Positions 54,893 through 63,313 of a DNA stretch of 64,000 nucleotides are shown piece by piece. This DNA is from Alphaproteobacteria bacterium (GTDB lineage: Bacteria; Pseudomonadota; Alphaproteobacteria; Rhizobiales; JAJFHC01). The DNA lies in the NCBI GenBank assembly GCA_021775805.1, contig JAJFHD010000054.1, positions 1-64,000 of the forward strand. The letters are read 5' to 3'. How positions within the stretch are numbered: position 1 is the stretch's first letter; the number at the start of each line of letters is the position of its first letter. The position numbers and the translations under genes were made by a program. Under the pieces are notes generated by a model that saw only the letters and a program-made list of their open reading frames with translations, did no database searches and was not told where the DNA came from.

Positions 54893-56233
54893 ATGTCAGT
54901 TGGAATGAGTTATAAAAGGCACGTCGCGCGTGACCTTCCCGCGTGGATTTCGAAGGGATGGGTTGATGCAGATCATGCGGAACCGCTCCTGGCATCGATC
55001 CCGGAGCACAACTTCCGGGACAAGCTTCCCACCATTATCGCGGTCCTGGGTGCGGTGCTGCTGGCCTTCGCCGCAATGTCGTTCGTTGCGGCAAACTGGA
55101 ATGAGATAACCAAGCTTGTTCGACTGGGGCTGTTGTTTGCAGCCCTGTGGCTGGCCTATGCCGGGGCGGCCTGGGCGCGCGCAAAACGCTGGCCGGTCTT
55201 TTACGAAGCGTCGGTCGTCCTCGGCTGCGGCCTGTTCGGCGCCAACATCATGCTGATTGCGCAGATGTACCACATCGACAGGCATTATCCCGACGGCTTC
55301 ATGATCTGGGCACTGGGCTGCCTGCTTGCAGCAGGACTCTGCCGCTCGGTTGGCGCCGTCCTGATCGGGTTTGCGCTGCTGTGTTTGTGGACCGCCTCGG
55401 AAACTGTCGAGTTTGTAAGACACGTTCATTGGCCGTTCCTGATTGCCTGGGGTGCATGCGCGTGGCTGGTCTGGCACGAGCGTTGGTATGCCGGCATCAA
55501 CGCCGCCGCAATTTCCTTGTTCGTCTGGATCACGGTCTCGGTTGTCACCCTGGCGGACCGGCACGACTGGTCGACGGCATCGGCTTTATCGGTCCTGTCT
55601 CTGACATCGATCATATTTCTTGTCGTCGCGGTTCATTTTGAGGACAAGCGCCAGGACGGCGGTGATCTGAAAATTATCTCGGTTGAAAGCCTCATACTAT
55701 TCTTCTCGACTCTGTTTCTTTTTCAGTTGGCAACCGACGACTTGGTCAGGTCCTTCGAGAACGTCACTTTCTCCGGCCGCTTCGGGGCTGGTGGATTCTG
55801 GCTGCCGACATGCCTGATAACCGCTGCTCTAGCCTCCGCCCTCGCCTTTGGATCGAACCTCTCGGGCGGGATGTTGCGCAAGGATGCCATCGTGCTGACG
55901 GCCGCCGCGGCAACGGTCCTGATGTCGGTGCTTGTCCCCCTGCCCGCATTCATCCTTGTCGTCCTGTTCGGTGCCGGCTACCTCGCCTTGTCGATCTGGT
56001 CGATCAACTTCGGACAGCGCCGGGACAGTCCAGCCGCCATCAATATCGGTTTTGCAGCCTTCGGCATCGAGACGCTCTATCTCTACTTTGAAACCGTTGG
56101 AACATTGCTCAACACCGCAGTCTTCTTTTTGACCGGCGGTATCGTTCTGGTTTTGCTGGCCCTGGCACTGGAGCGCATGCGGCGGCGGCTGATGTCCAAC
56201 CAAAGCCATGGTGAACTGGAGGGACGGCGATGA
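54893..56233 (+). CDS. DUF2157 multi-pass membrane protein
   Basis: This 446-residue protein has a short cytoplasmic N-terminus (RDLPAWISKGWVDADHAEPL) typical of DUF2157 followed by about ten or more hydrophobic segments (IIAVLGAVLLAFAAMSFVAANW first). No enzyme motif is visible. It overlaps the next gene (GDYXXLXY) by 4 bp (ATGA), so the two are translationally coupled. Paired DUF2157/GDYXXLXY genes recur in bacteria and their function is unknown. The start ATG 54893 has a weak ribosome site. Confidence 0.8.
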   Translation: MSVGMSYKRHVARDLPAWISKGWVDADHAEPLLASIPEHNFRDKLPTIIAVLGAVLLAFAAMSFVAANWNEITKLVRLGLLFAALWLAYAGAAWARAKRWPVFYEASVVLGCGLFGANIMLIAQMYHIDRHYPDGFMIWALGCLLAAGLCRSVGAVLIGFALLCLWTASETVEFVRHVHWPFLIAWGACAWLVWHERWYAGINAAAISLFVWITVSVVTLADRHDWSTASALSVLSLTSIIFLVVAVHFEDKRQDGGDLKIISVESLILFFSTLFLFQLATDDLVRSFENVTFSGRFGAGGFWLPTCLITAALASALAFGSNLSGGMLRKDAIVLTAAAATVLMSVLVPLPAFILVVLFGAGYLALSIWSINFGQRRDSPAAINIGFAAFGIETLYLYFETVGTLLNTAVFFLTGGIVLVLLALALERMRRRLMSNQSHGELEGRR

Positions 56234-56805
56234 CGCGGCCTGGAACCGGCATGTTCGCCATTTTGCTTGTGGTGGTTATTCAGTCGGCGGCGCTGGGCTG
56301 GATGGTGTGGGAGCGTATGTCACTACTTCGCGAGGGCCGCCCAATTCTGCTCGACGTCGAACCTATCGATCCTAGAGATCTCTTTCGTGGCGACTACGTC
56401 ATTCTGGCTTTCCCGATCAGCCGGCTGACACTCGCCGACCTTGAAGGCGACAAAGCCTACACGGAAAACATGCCGATTTTTGTTGGCCTACAGGCCGCCG
56501 AAAACCGGACCTGGAATGCCTTTTCGGTTCACAAGACAAAGCCCACGGTTTCCGGCGAAGTCGTCTATCTCAAGGGCCGCGTCACGTCTGCCGACTGTCC
56601 TGCTGTACAAGAGGACTGCAAAACCGTCGACGTTCACTACGGCATGGAGAGCTACTTCGTGCCTGAAGGCGAAGGCCGCAGGCTGGAGTCGTTGCGCAAC
56701 GAAAGACGGTTGCAGATCGCAGCGCGCGTAGCGGAAAATGGCGAAGGCGCAATCGCAGGCATCGCGATTGATGGTGCGATCGAATTCGATACACCGTTGT
56801 TCTAA
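56230..56805 (+). CDS. GDYXXLXY-motif protein
   Basis: This 191-residue protein has an N-terminal membrane helix (MFAILLVVVIQSAALGWMVW) and the motif PRDLFRGDYVILAFPISRL. The C-terminal part is a soluble beta-rich domain with CPAVQEDCKTVDVHYGMESY. The last position of the motif is Phe where most members have Tyr. It is coupled to the DUF2157 gene. The partnership suggests a membrane complex facing the periplasm; function unknown. Confidence 0.83.
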   Translation: MTRPGTGMFAILLVVVIQSAALGWMVWERMSLLREGRPILLDVEPIDPRDLFRGDYVILAFPISRLTLADLEGDKAYTENMPIFVGLQAAENRTWNAFSVHKTKPTVSGEVVYLKGRVTSADCPAVQEDCKTVDVHYGMESYFVPEGEGRRLESLRNERRLQIAARVAENGEGAIAGIAIDGAIEFDTPLF

Positions 56806-56968
56806 AACGTATTACGGCAAAGCGGCGGCCCGAAGCAAAGCAAGCCTGGGCTCTTGGCCCCATTGATTCGGTAGGATGCTGCGACTGCTCTGAGCCCGTT
56901 GTAGACTATGCAAATTCGGTTTATGGGTGCGTCAACTCACACAAAAATCCACTTGGGAATGCAATAAG

Positions 56969-57505
56969 ATGCCTATTGCTATCGTGGTCTCCGGATTTCC
57001 GGCCGGTGGTAAATCCACCGTCGCAAAGCGCATTGCGGCAGAACTTGACTGGCCGCTCTTTGACAAGGATGAGTTCTTGGAAAATCTCTTCGAGGATCAA
57101 TGTCCTGTTTCCTTGCATGATCGACGACGATTAAGCATTTTGAGCGATGTTGAATTTGAGAAGGCCGCAAGAAAGGCCAACAGGGCTGTCCTGGTGTCTC
57201 ACTGGAGGCCAGTTTCTGGTCCAAATAACACTGGTACTCCAGTTGATTTCGTGACTGATCACTTTGGTAGGGTAATCGAGGTGCATTGCGTATGTAGTGT
57301 AGAAACAGCTGTAAGCCGCTTTAGGGCAAGGGTCCGCCATCAGGGTCACATGGATGCAGTGAAGAGCTACGACGACGTCAAAAAACAAATCCAAGTGTTG
57401 GAGCGGGGCTACCCGCTCGGTATAGGCATTCAGCTTTCCTTGGTCACTTCAGGCAAAGTCAGTTACGACAAATTGCTCGACCGGATCAGATCAGAATTGG
57501 CATAG
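56969..57505 (+). CDS. P-loop kinase-like ATPase
   Basis: This 178-residue protein has a Walker A loop near the N-terminus (VVSGFPAGGKSTVAKRIAAE) and a helical remainder. It resembles the AAA_33/zeta-toxin-like kinase group in length. GC content is visibly lower than in its neighbours. The frame upstream of ATG 56969 is weak and unlikely to be coding. No antitoxin gene is seen beside it. The target is unknown; small-molecule kinase activity is possible. Confidence 0.7.
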   Translation: MPIAIVVSGFPAGGKSTVAKRIAAELDWPLFDKDEFLENLFEDQCPVSLHDRRRLSILSDVEFEKAARKANRAVLVSHWRPVSGPNNTGTPVDFVTDHFGRVIEVHCVCSVETAVSRFRARVRHQGHMDAVKSYDDVKKQIQVLERGYPLGIGIQLSLVTSGKVSYDKLLDRIRSELA

Positions 57506-57844
57506 CGGAAGATCTAGCTTTGCTCGCTTTACGCTGTTTGGAATCTGCTCCATCCCTCAAATGTAGTAGCAGAAAAGTCCGCGACGCGGTCATTCACATA
57601 TTCTAGGGTTTTGATCTCCTGCAGGGTGTGATCCAAGTCTGAAGACCGGATTTTGGGCAACCGCGCATACCGCCGGGTTTAACAAGAGGGAACAATGCCC
57701 CCTTTCGGGAGTTTTAGGGTCGCACGACGACCTTCAGGTCACCGTGTGCTTCTGTCTCGCTGTTTTTGAAAAGACTTGCTTCGCAAATCCACGCCCTCAA
57801 TTCCTTCAACGGCCCGACGACACAGGGACGCTACTGGTGAACAC
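57506..57844. other. Intergenic region downstream of the kinase-like gene
   Basis: This 339-bp stretch between convergent genes shows no convincing ORF, tRNA or clear terminator. A short CCCCCTTTCGGGAG run near 57700 could pair weakly. Its base composition resembles the lower-GC kinase gene rather than the genome average. It may be a remnant of transferred DNA. Confidence 0.4.
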
Positions 57845-58213
57845 CTAATCCCCGTCCTGCCGTTCATCACCCGCGAGCAGCGGAGAACTCACACTCAAAA
57901 GATGAACATCGGTATCGGCCTTCACGCGGCATCTATCCTTCGGCCCTACGTTGTAAGAAACGCTCGGCCCAAGCGCCCAGCTTTGGCCGGTGGTCATGTC
58001 GGTCACCTCGCCCGAACCGGATATGATGTGGTTCGCCTGCCAGTGGTGCCCATTCTGCCAAGTAACATCGGCACCCGCCGCAAGGCGCACGTCCGAGAAC
58101 CCGAAGCCTACGCCGTCAGCGTCGGTCAGCATGCGGATCGTACGCACCTGACCGTCGGCCGTGGTCACCTCTTCCCCGGCGCGGCGCATTTCGTCTGCAC
58201 GTTTGACGAACAT
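57845..58213 (-). CDS. EctC-like cupin, second (degenerate) domain of the interrupted tandem gene
   Basis: This 122-residue ORF repeats the ectoine synthase fold: VRTIRMLTDADGVGFGFSDV, then GHHWQANHIISGSGEVTDMT, SVSYNVGPKDRCRV and SSPLLAGDE. In EctC the iron ligands are Glu, Tyr and His; here the Glu position is Gln (HWQAN), the Tyr is kept and the His position is Cys (DRC). So activity is doubtful. It is in the same frame as the upstream ORF with no other stop between, so without the TAG at 58328-58330 both would form one 259-residue protein. The chosen start is the first ATG after the stop. Confidence 0.7.
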   Translation of the reverse strand: MFVKRADEMRRAGEEVTTADGQVRTIRMLTDADGVGFGFSDVRLAAGADVTWQNGHHWQANHIISGSGEVTDMTTGQSWALGPSVSYNVGPKDRCRVKADTDVHLLSVSSPLLAGDERQDGD

Positions 58214-58327
58214 GCGCCGATCCGTCTTTTCGACCGGGCCACTGGCCTCGTAGGATCCGTCTTCGTCAAAGTGCTCGTCACCCGTGAGTGGCGGGCAGAA
58301 GACGCTGACGTGGCACTCGTCTTCCGT

Positions 58328-58624
58328 CTAGTGAAGGCGATGACGGTCATTGGGTCCGACGACGTACAGGACGCCCGCCTCCAGAGGCCATCTTTCCCCG
58401 CTTGTTAAATCGGTCACCTCACCTTTGCCGGAAACAATGTAATTGGCCTCCCAGTGATGTTTCAGCCAGATCGTCAGGTCGAAGCCCGCTTTGACCCTGT
58501 TCTCGTTGTAGGAAAATCCCATGCCATCGACCGCCGTGACAAAGCGCGCCGAGCGAAACGATGCGTCGGCCGGGAACTTGATGCGTCCAAGCCTTTCAAG
58601 CTCATCGAGCGTGCGGGTGAACAT
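58328..58624 (-). CDS. EctC-like (ectoine synthase-like) cupin, first domain cut by in-frame TAG
   Basis: This 98-residue ORF has the ectoine synthase pattern: SARFVTAVDGMGFSYNENRV, IWLKHHWEANYIVSGKGEV, the VLYVVGPNDRH segment. The predicted iron ligands are intact: Glu59, Tyr87 and His95. It ends at TAG where homologues continue. The sequence after the stop (VSVFCPPLTGDEHFDEDG) matches the missing EctC C-terminus and joins the second domain. Ribosome site AAAGG lies 6 nt before the ATG. No ectA or ectB is present, so if active it is an orphan enzyme; the intact gene may be a recent pseudogene. Confidence 0.75.
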   Translation of the reverse strand: MFTRTLDELERLGRIKFPADASFRSARFVTAVDGMGFSYNENRVKAGFDLTIWLKHHWEANYIVSGKGEVTDLTSGERWPLEAGVLYVVGPNDRHRLH

Positions 58625-58714
58625 GACGGACCTTTCTTATCGTGTTACATCCAACTGGAAAACGCATCGGATAGGGTGCCAGACGGACATTTTCCCAGCA
58701 GTCCTCAACAGACC

Positions 58715-59464
58715 CTAGTAAGTCTCCTCCGACCGCTCAGCGTTGCCGCCATGGCGGTCGAACAGGCCGAACAGGAACAGACCGGCTGCAAATCCACCGA
58801 GATGCGCCTCCCAGGCTATGGTACCGGCCTCCGGTCCAATCAGAACCGCGCCAACCCCGAACACATAGTTGATGACGGCCCAGATCCCCAGGAACAACAG
58901 GGCTCGGGGATTGCGGAACAGTTCCGGTATCGTGGCAGGCCGCCTTGTGGTCATGTCCGCGGTCATCGAGAATGGCGAACTCGGTTCGGCATAGATCAGG
59001 CGCACCGCCCCTGCCATCTGCCCGGACACCGCGGCCGAGGCGCCTACCACCGGAACGAGTTCACCCCAGTGGTAGAACAGTGTCGCCGTCGCCCCCAATC
59101 CGCCACACAGCAGGCTGAACACGACAAACGAGCCGGCCGGCATGCGTCTGGCGACGGCGCTTCCGAACGCCAGCATCCATATGGAGTTCACGATCAGGTG
59201 GCTCCAGTCGGCGTGGATGAAGACATAGGTGACAAATGTCCAGGTGTCGCCGGCTATACCGCCGGGAAAGCTGATCCCCGTCAGATCGGCACCACCGCCA
59301 TACCGGGCCGGAAAGAAAGCGTATGTCAGCAGGAAGTTCACCAGAGCGTCATAATCGAGCCAGTTCCGATAAAGGTGAACTGCCACGAAAGAAACTATTC
59401 CAGCAATGACAATGCCGGGCGCATTGATCGCCGGCTGCCGCTTTCCGGTCTCAGGCTGGTCCAA
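58715..59464 (-). CDS. Rhomboid-family intramembrane serine protease
   Basis: This 249-residue membrane protein has the rhomboid nucleophile in PVVGASAAVSGQMAG (GxSA) and the catalytic histidine in WEAHLGGFAAGLFLFG. The HADWSHLIVNSIWMLAFG helix supplies conserved contacts. It would cleave membrane-spanning substrates. It follows about 90 bp of region containing the EctC-like start on the same strand. A symmetric repeat lies 57 bp upstream. Confidence 0.88.
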   Translation of the reverse strand: MDQPETGKRQPAINAPGIVIAGIVSFVAVHLYRNWLDYDALVNFLLTYAFFPARYGGGADLTGISFPGGIAGDTWTFVTYVFIHADWSHLIVNSIWMLAFGSAVARRMPAGSFVVFSLLCGGLGATATLFYHWGELVPVVGASAAVSGQMAGAVRLIYAEPSSPFSMTADMTTRRPATIPELFRNPRALLFLGIWAVINYVFGVGAVLIGPEAGTIAWEAHLGGFAAGLFLFGLFDRHGGNAERSEETY

Positions 59465-59520
59465 AACGCGCCTCTTGAAGTTTGCCGAGAAATGCCGTCG
59501 CGTTCCAAACGACTAAACCC

Positions 59521-59537
59521 TGTATCAGATTGATACA
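59521..59537. promoter_or_regulatory. Perfect inverted repeat upstream of the rhomboid gene
   Basis: TGTATCA and TGATACA form a perfect 7-bp inverted repeat with a GAT spacer. It lies 57-73 bp upstream of the rhomboid start, where a promoter or operator is expected. Role inferred from position. Confidence 0.3.
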
Positions 59538-59794
59538 ACGTCTCATAAACTGACGCTCCGAACGGCCGTCTCCGGCCTTGAACGGCGTGTCAAAACCAAC
59601 ATGCCGCGTCGAAACATCCCGCAAATCTGCCAAAAACCAATTCATCCTGCCGTGGCATGAAACCTGCTCTCTTGATCCCAACAGTTTTGAGACCGGCACA
59701 CAGGCGTCTCATGGCCGGGTGGTTTACAGAGCCGCCCGGCCAGCACCAACAACAGGGAACCGACGGTTCAGTCAAGCGGGAAACGGGCGACGAC

Positions 59795-60415
59795 ATGAAA
59801 TTGAAACCGACCAGAGCACTCTACGACTATTGGAATCGTCTTCGCGGCCGTGAGAACGCGCCGTTCCGGTGTCAGATCGATCCGGCCGATCTCAAGGTCG
59901 TACTGCCTGAAGTCTTTATCCTGCAGGCCGACAGCACCAGCGACTACCGGTTTCGCATTGCAGGAACAAGCCTGTGTGCCTATTTCGGGCGTGAACTTCG
60001 CGCTGAGAACTTTCTGGAAATGTGGACCGACAACGAGCGCGAAGGCATCGAGTCACTTCTGCTCAGTGTCACGGAAAATGCCGCTGCTGCCGTGCTGGGC
60101 ATCACCGGGTCCACCAGCGACGGGCGCACCGCGGAATTTGAGGTATTGTTACTGCCGCTCCGGCTTTCAGGGCACAACTGCACCCAGATGATCGGCATCT
60201 GCACGCCGTACAAGGGTGTGTACTGGCTCGGACATGAACCCATTGTCAGCCAGACCATCAAGAGCTTGCGCCTGATCTGGCCGGACGATCTCCCCAAGTT
60301 CGATTTGACCGAAATCGCACACAGCGCGAAAGCGGCCCGGCCCGGCCCGCTCCCCAGCGCACAGCAGCGCCGCTCCCAGCTCGTTGTAATCGAAGGCGGA
60401 CTGGCGGACCGGTAG
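59795..60415 (+). CDS. PAS_5-type PAS domain protein
   Basis: This 206-residue protein has the alphaproteobacterial PAS_5 pattern: LYDYWNRLRGRENAPFRCQI, then DPADLKVVLPEVFILQADST and FRIAGTSLCAYFGREL. It is a single-domain sensor-like protein with no kinase or output domain. A C-terminal tail of about 45 residues is rich in Ala/Pro/Arg. The start 59795 is favoured because family members begin just before the LYDYW motif; the longer frame adds 46 improbable residues. Confidence 0.82.
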   Translation: MKLKPTRALYDYWNRLRGRENAPFRCQIDPADLKVVLPEVFILQADSTSDYRFRIAGTSLCAYFGRELRAENFLEMWTDNEREGIESLLLSVTENAAAAVLGITGSTSDGRTAEFEVLLLPLRLSGHNCTQMIGICTPYKGVYWLGHEPIVSQTIKSLRLIWPDDLPKFDLTEIAHSAKAARPGPLPSAQQRRSQLVVIEGGLADR

Positions 60416-60557
60416 TCCTGGCAACAGCAACTATCGATAAAATTCCCACTCTCGAAATAAGGTTTCGTTAACCGCGTTTCCGTTACTCTGTCTGTTAATG
60501 TATTGCGGCACCTATATGCCAAATGCGGAGCAGTTGTTCTAATGGGGCCAGGAACAC

Positions 60558-61190
60558 GTGAGCGATAGGATACTTCAACCCGAAGAGGAGCGGCGCGCTT
60601 ATGAGCGTGCGCCAATTGTCCTGCCCGGCCGCTACATGCTTCCTGACCGCAGGGAATTTGACTGCAGGGTTTGCGACATATCGGCAGGCGGAATGTCTGT
60701 CGTCGCACCCGAAAAGGGCGTGGAAGGCGACAACATCATTGCCTATATTGCCGAAATCGGCCGGGTGGAAGGCAAAATTGCCCGGGTCTTCGAAGACGGC
60801 TTCGCCCTTGAGTTGAGCCTGACCCCGTTCAAGCGCGAAAAGATGATGCGCTCGATCAACTGGCTGGAAAAACGCAACGAGTTCGGCTTGACCACACAAC
60901 GGCGCCATACCCGCGTGGTGCCGGAAAAGAAGGGCTCTGAGTTCCGCTTGCCCGATGGCCGAAGCTATCCTTGTGAAGTCATCGACATGTCCATAAGCGG
61001 CGCGTCCATAAGGGTCGGCGTCATTCCAAGCATCGGAACGATCGTGTTTCTCGGAAAAATGAGGGGCACCGTCAGCCGGCACCATAGTGACGGCGTGGCA
61101 ATTGAGTTCAGCGATATTCCCGACATGGGCACATTGAGCGACCACTTCGGCACACGTTCGGCAGCCGAACTGACCACAACCGCCGCCTGA
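60558..61190 (+). CDS. Double PilZ-domain protein
   Basis: This 210-residue protein has two PilZ domains. The first has the RxxxR box EERRAYERAPI and the DISAGGMSVV motif; the second has TQRRHTRVV and EVIDMSISGASIRV. The second domain has the arginine pair but a Ser-rich DxSxxG. Such proteins bind c-di-GMP and pass the signal to motility or envelope machines. It starts at GTG 60558. The EAL regulator elsewhere in the window belongs to the same second-messenger system. Confidence 0.87.
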   Translation: MSDRILQPEEERRAYERAPIVLPGRYMLPDRREFDCRVCDISAGGMSVVAPEKGVEGDNIIAYIAEIGRVEGKIARVFEDGFALELSLTPFKREKMMRSINWLEKRNEFGLTTQRRHTRVVPEKKGSEFRLPDGRSYPCEVIDMSISGASIRVGVIPSIGTIVFLGKMRGTVSRHHSDGVAIEFSDIPDMGTLSDHFGTRSAAELTTTAA

Positions 61191-61599
61191 GCCCGGCTCT
61201 CCCGGCGGAACCGATCATACCTTTCTGTTTCCCATAGATGGCCTGAATACGGCCTCCTGAGACGGTTCCGAAGCTGTTTGGCTGACACCGTAACGCCCCG
61301 GCAAAAAGAATCTGGACAGAATTCTGAGTTAGTTTGCGGGAAATTTTCCTGAATTTTGCTTGGATCTATACTTTACGCCGTATTGGATTCAGCCTGCTGT
61401 GTCCATCACCGCAAGCCAGATAAACCATAATTCGTTGATTTTAAAGGGATTCTACGCCGCCGAGATAATTACAATTTTATTCAAATTTGAATATTTAAAA
61501 TTTTATTCAAGTATAAAATAAACACTACTCAAATAATCATATAATATTCCCGCGTATATTTGCGCGATCTAAAATCGTCTCTGTCATTGTGTCATCATC
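61191..61599. other. AT-rich promoter region with direct and palindromic repeats
   Basis: This 409-bp gap has no convincing ORF. The right half (about 61430-61560) is strongly A/T-rich against a GC-rich background. AATTTTATTCAA occurs twice (61473-61484 and 61499-61510, 26 bp apart) and TTCAAATTTGAA is a perfect 12-bp palindrome (61480-61491). These look like binding sites in the promoter of the transglutaminase-like gene. A xenogeneic silencer (MucR/Ros type) is possible but unproven. Confidence 0.5.
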
Positions 61600-62277
61600 A
61601 TGAAGACAGAGAAAAAACAAATAAAACAGATCAGCCGCGCCATTTCGGCAGCGGTAATGATCGTCGGTCTGTCGACGGGCCTGACCTGGGCCACCGAACA
61701 GAGCAACGGGGACGACCTGCGCGATTACAAGGCACCGCACATGGCCATTGACGGCCATACCTTGCCGCCGATCGGTTACGTACAGTTCTGCCAGAGTTAT
61801 CCGGGCGAATGCCGATACGGGCGGACCAGGGCGGTCAACGTCAAGATGTCGGACGATCGCTGGAACGAACTGGTCAAGGTCAACGACTTTGTCAATGCCA
61901 AGATCAGACCGGTCACCGACCAGGAACTCTACCGGGTTCCCGAACACTGGACATACCCCAAGAACAGCGGCGACTGCGAGGACTATGTCCTGCTGAAGCG
62001 GCGTCATCTGGTCAGCCTAGGGTGGCCGCCGCAAACGCTCCTAATCACGGTTGTGCGTGACTTGGACAATGCGGGTCACGCTGTACTTACTGTTACAACA
62101 GATGTCGGCGATTTTGTGCTCGACAACCAGAACCAGGACGTACTGCCCTGGAAAGCGACCCGCTACACCTATCACAAGCGCCAATCCCAGACCAACCCCA
62201 ACAAGTGGGTGTCATTGCGAGACAGCGTGAAGGGTAACAGAAACATCGTCACAGGCGATCTGGAGATCACACGGTAA
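61600..62277 (+). CDS. Bacterial transglutaminase-like cysteine protease (BTLCP)
   Basis: This 225-residue secreted protein has a signal-like N-terminus (AISAAVMIVGLSTGLTWA). The catalytic triad of the BTLCP family is present: cysteine in NSGDCEDYVLLKRRHL, histidine in AGHAVLTV and aspartate in DFVLDNQNQD. Related proteins (LapG group) cleave surface adhesins under c-di-GMP control. A LapD-like partner is not in the window. The ribosome site is weak. A strong terminator follows the stop. Confidence 0.87.
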   Translation: MKTEKKQIKQISRAISAAVMIVGLSTGLTWATEQSNGDDLRDYKAPHMAIDGHTLPPIGYVQFCQSYPGECRYGRTRAVNVKMSDDRWNELVKVNDFVNAKIRPVTDQELYRVPEHWTYPKNSGDCEDYVLLKRRHLVSLGWPPQTLLITVVRDLDNAGHAVLTVTTDVGDFVLDNQNQDVLPWKATRYTYHKRQSQTNPNKWVSLRDSVKGNRNIVTGDLEITR

Positions 62278-62368
62278 TCCGTCAAAGACGGCTTTTTGAA
62301 ATGAACAGAGTTTTTTGAGGTCCGATCAGTCCCCCCTCCCCCCATCCCCAATGATCGGGCCCCAATTG

Positions 62369-62420
62369 AGAACCGGCCCTGCGTCCCCTCGGGGCCGGTT
62401 CTTACCTTTTCTTTTTCTTT
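62369..62420 (+). terminator. Factor-independent terminator after the transglutaminase-like gene
   Basis: AGAACCGGCCC and GGGCCGGTTCT form a perfect 11-bp stem (62369-62379 and 62392-62402). It is followed by TACCTTTTCTTTTTCTTT. This is a classic terminator on the plus strand, 91 bp after the stop. It does not terminate the minus-strand gamma-CA-like gene, which ends at 62438 on the other side. Confidence 0.85.
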
Positions 62421-62437
62421 AAGCAGATGAAGGCCGA

Positions 62438-62974
62438 TCAGACTTCTTCAACCGGCTTGAAACCGCGTTTATATCGCCGGAAATTGCCCACATAGTGCCG
62501 GGACAGGTCGGTAATAGTGTCTTCCTTGTCCGCCGGAATTTCCCGTACCACACGGCCGGGTTCTCCCATCACCAGCGAATTGTCCGGAATTGTCTTGCCT
62601 TCGGGAACGAGCGAGTGCGCTCCAATGATACAGTTGCGCCCGATGACGGCACCGTTGAGGACTGTGCTGCCAATCCCGATCAGGGTATTTTCACCCACCG
62701 TGCAGCCATGCAGCATAGCCATGTGACCGACCGTGCAGTTTCGCCCCACGACGAGCGGATAACCTTTATCGGTGTGCAGCACACAGCCATCCTGAATGTT
62801 TGTATTCTCGCCAATATGGATGACGTCGTTGTCTCCGCGTATGGTCGCGCCAAACCACACACTCGCACCGGGATCGAGACGCACACGCCCGATCAGTGTC
62901 GCCGTCGGCGCCACCCAGTAGTCGCCGCTGTCCGGCAAATCGGGGCGGACACCGTCAATTTCATACAGATTCAT
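62438..62974 (-). CDS. Gamma-carbonic anhydrase-like hexapeptide-repeat protein
   Basis: This 178-residue left-handed beta-helix protein has hexapeptide repeats from about residue 20 ([20 protein letters not shown]) to residue 145, including [20 protein letters not shown]. The His ligands of the YrdA/PaaY group ([14 protein letters not shown]) are present. It may hydrate CO2 or act as an uncharacterised acetyltransferase. It runs convergent to the transglutaminase-like gene. A membrane-protein gene lies 12 bp upstream. Confidence 0.87.
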   Translation of the reverse strand: MNLYEIDGVRPDLPDSGDYWVAPTATLIGRVRLDPGASVWFGATIRGDNDVIHIGENTNIQDGCVLHTDKGYPLVVGRNCTVGHMAMLHGCTVGENTLIGIGSTVLNGAVIGRNCIIGAHSLVPEGKTIPDNSLVMGEPGRVVREIPADKEDTITDLSRHYVGNFRRYKRGFKPVEEV

Positions 62975-62986
62975 GGAAATGCCCGT

Positions 62987-63313
62987 TCAGGTGTAGAACG
63001 CAACGTAAAAATTGAGCAGGAACACCCCTGAAAGGAAGCTCCAGGTAACCGAGATCGCGGTACTCAGCGCCAGCCAATGTCCGGGCCGCTGCTCGACGAG
63101 ACGCCCCTTGATCGCGTTTCTCATGATCACCGCTGGCCCTGCCACGACCAGGGTCATACACCCCAGAAAGAGTTGAATCCGATTGAGTCCAAAAAGTTCG
63201 AAACTCATCGGCCGCCTGGTCAGAAGTTGATAAAGACTACCAGTCAAACCGGCGGCGACAAAGCCGGTCGCCATCGCAAATAAATACACCACTGTAATAC
63301 TCACACTTACCAC
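62987..63313 (-). CDS. Small multi-pass membrane protein (DUF6949-like)
   Basis: This 108-residue protein has three or four hydrophobic segments (VVYLFAMATGFVAAGLTGSL; IQLFLGCMTLVVAGPAVIM; LALSTAISVTWSFLSGVFLL). I recall the pattern from an alphaproteobacterial DUF6949-type family, at modest confidence. It starts at GTG 63313. It lies 12 bp before the gamma-CA-like gene on the same strand and is probably co-transcribed with it. Confidence 0.65.
   Translation of the reverse strand: MVSVSITVVYLFAMATGFVAAGLTGSLYQLLTRRPMSFELFGLNRIQLFLGCMTLVVAGPAVIMRNAIKGRLVEQRPGHWLALSTAISVTWSFLSGVFLLNFYVAFYT

Noticed and set aside
58328-58330. Selenocysteine or pyrrolysine codon in the EctC-like gene
   Set aside because: The codon is TAG, so selenocysteine is excluded; pyrrolysine machinery is not in the window and is rare in this class, and the gene's own terminal stop is also TAG. 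It is kept only as a test in the finding.
58454-59533. 359-codon plus-strand ORF across the EctC-like and rhomboid genes
   Set aside because: Antisense shadow; the minus strand carries clear rhomboid and EctC motifs.
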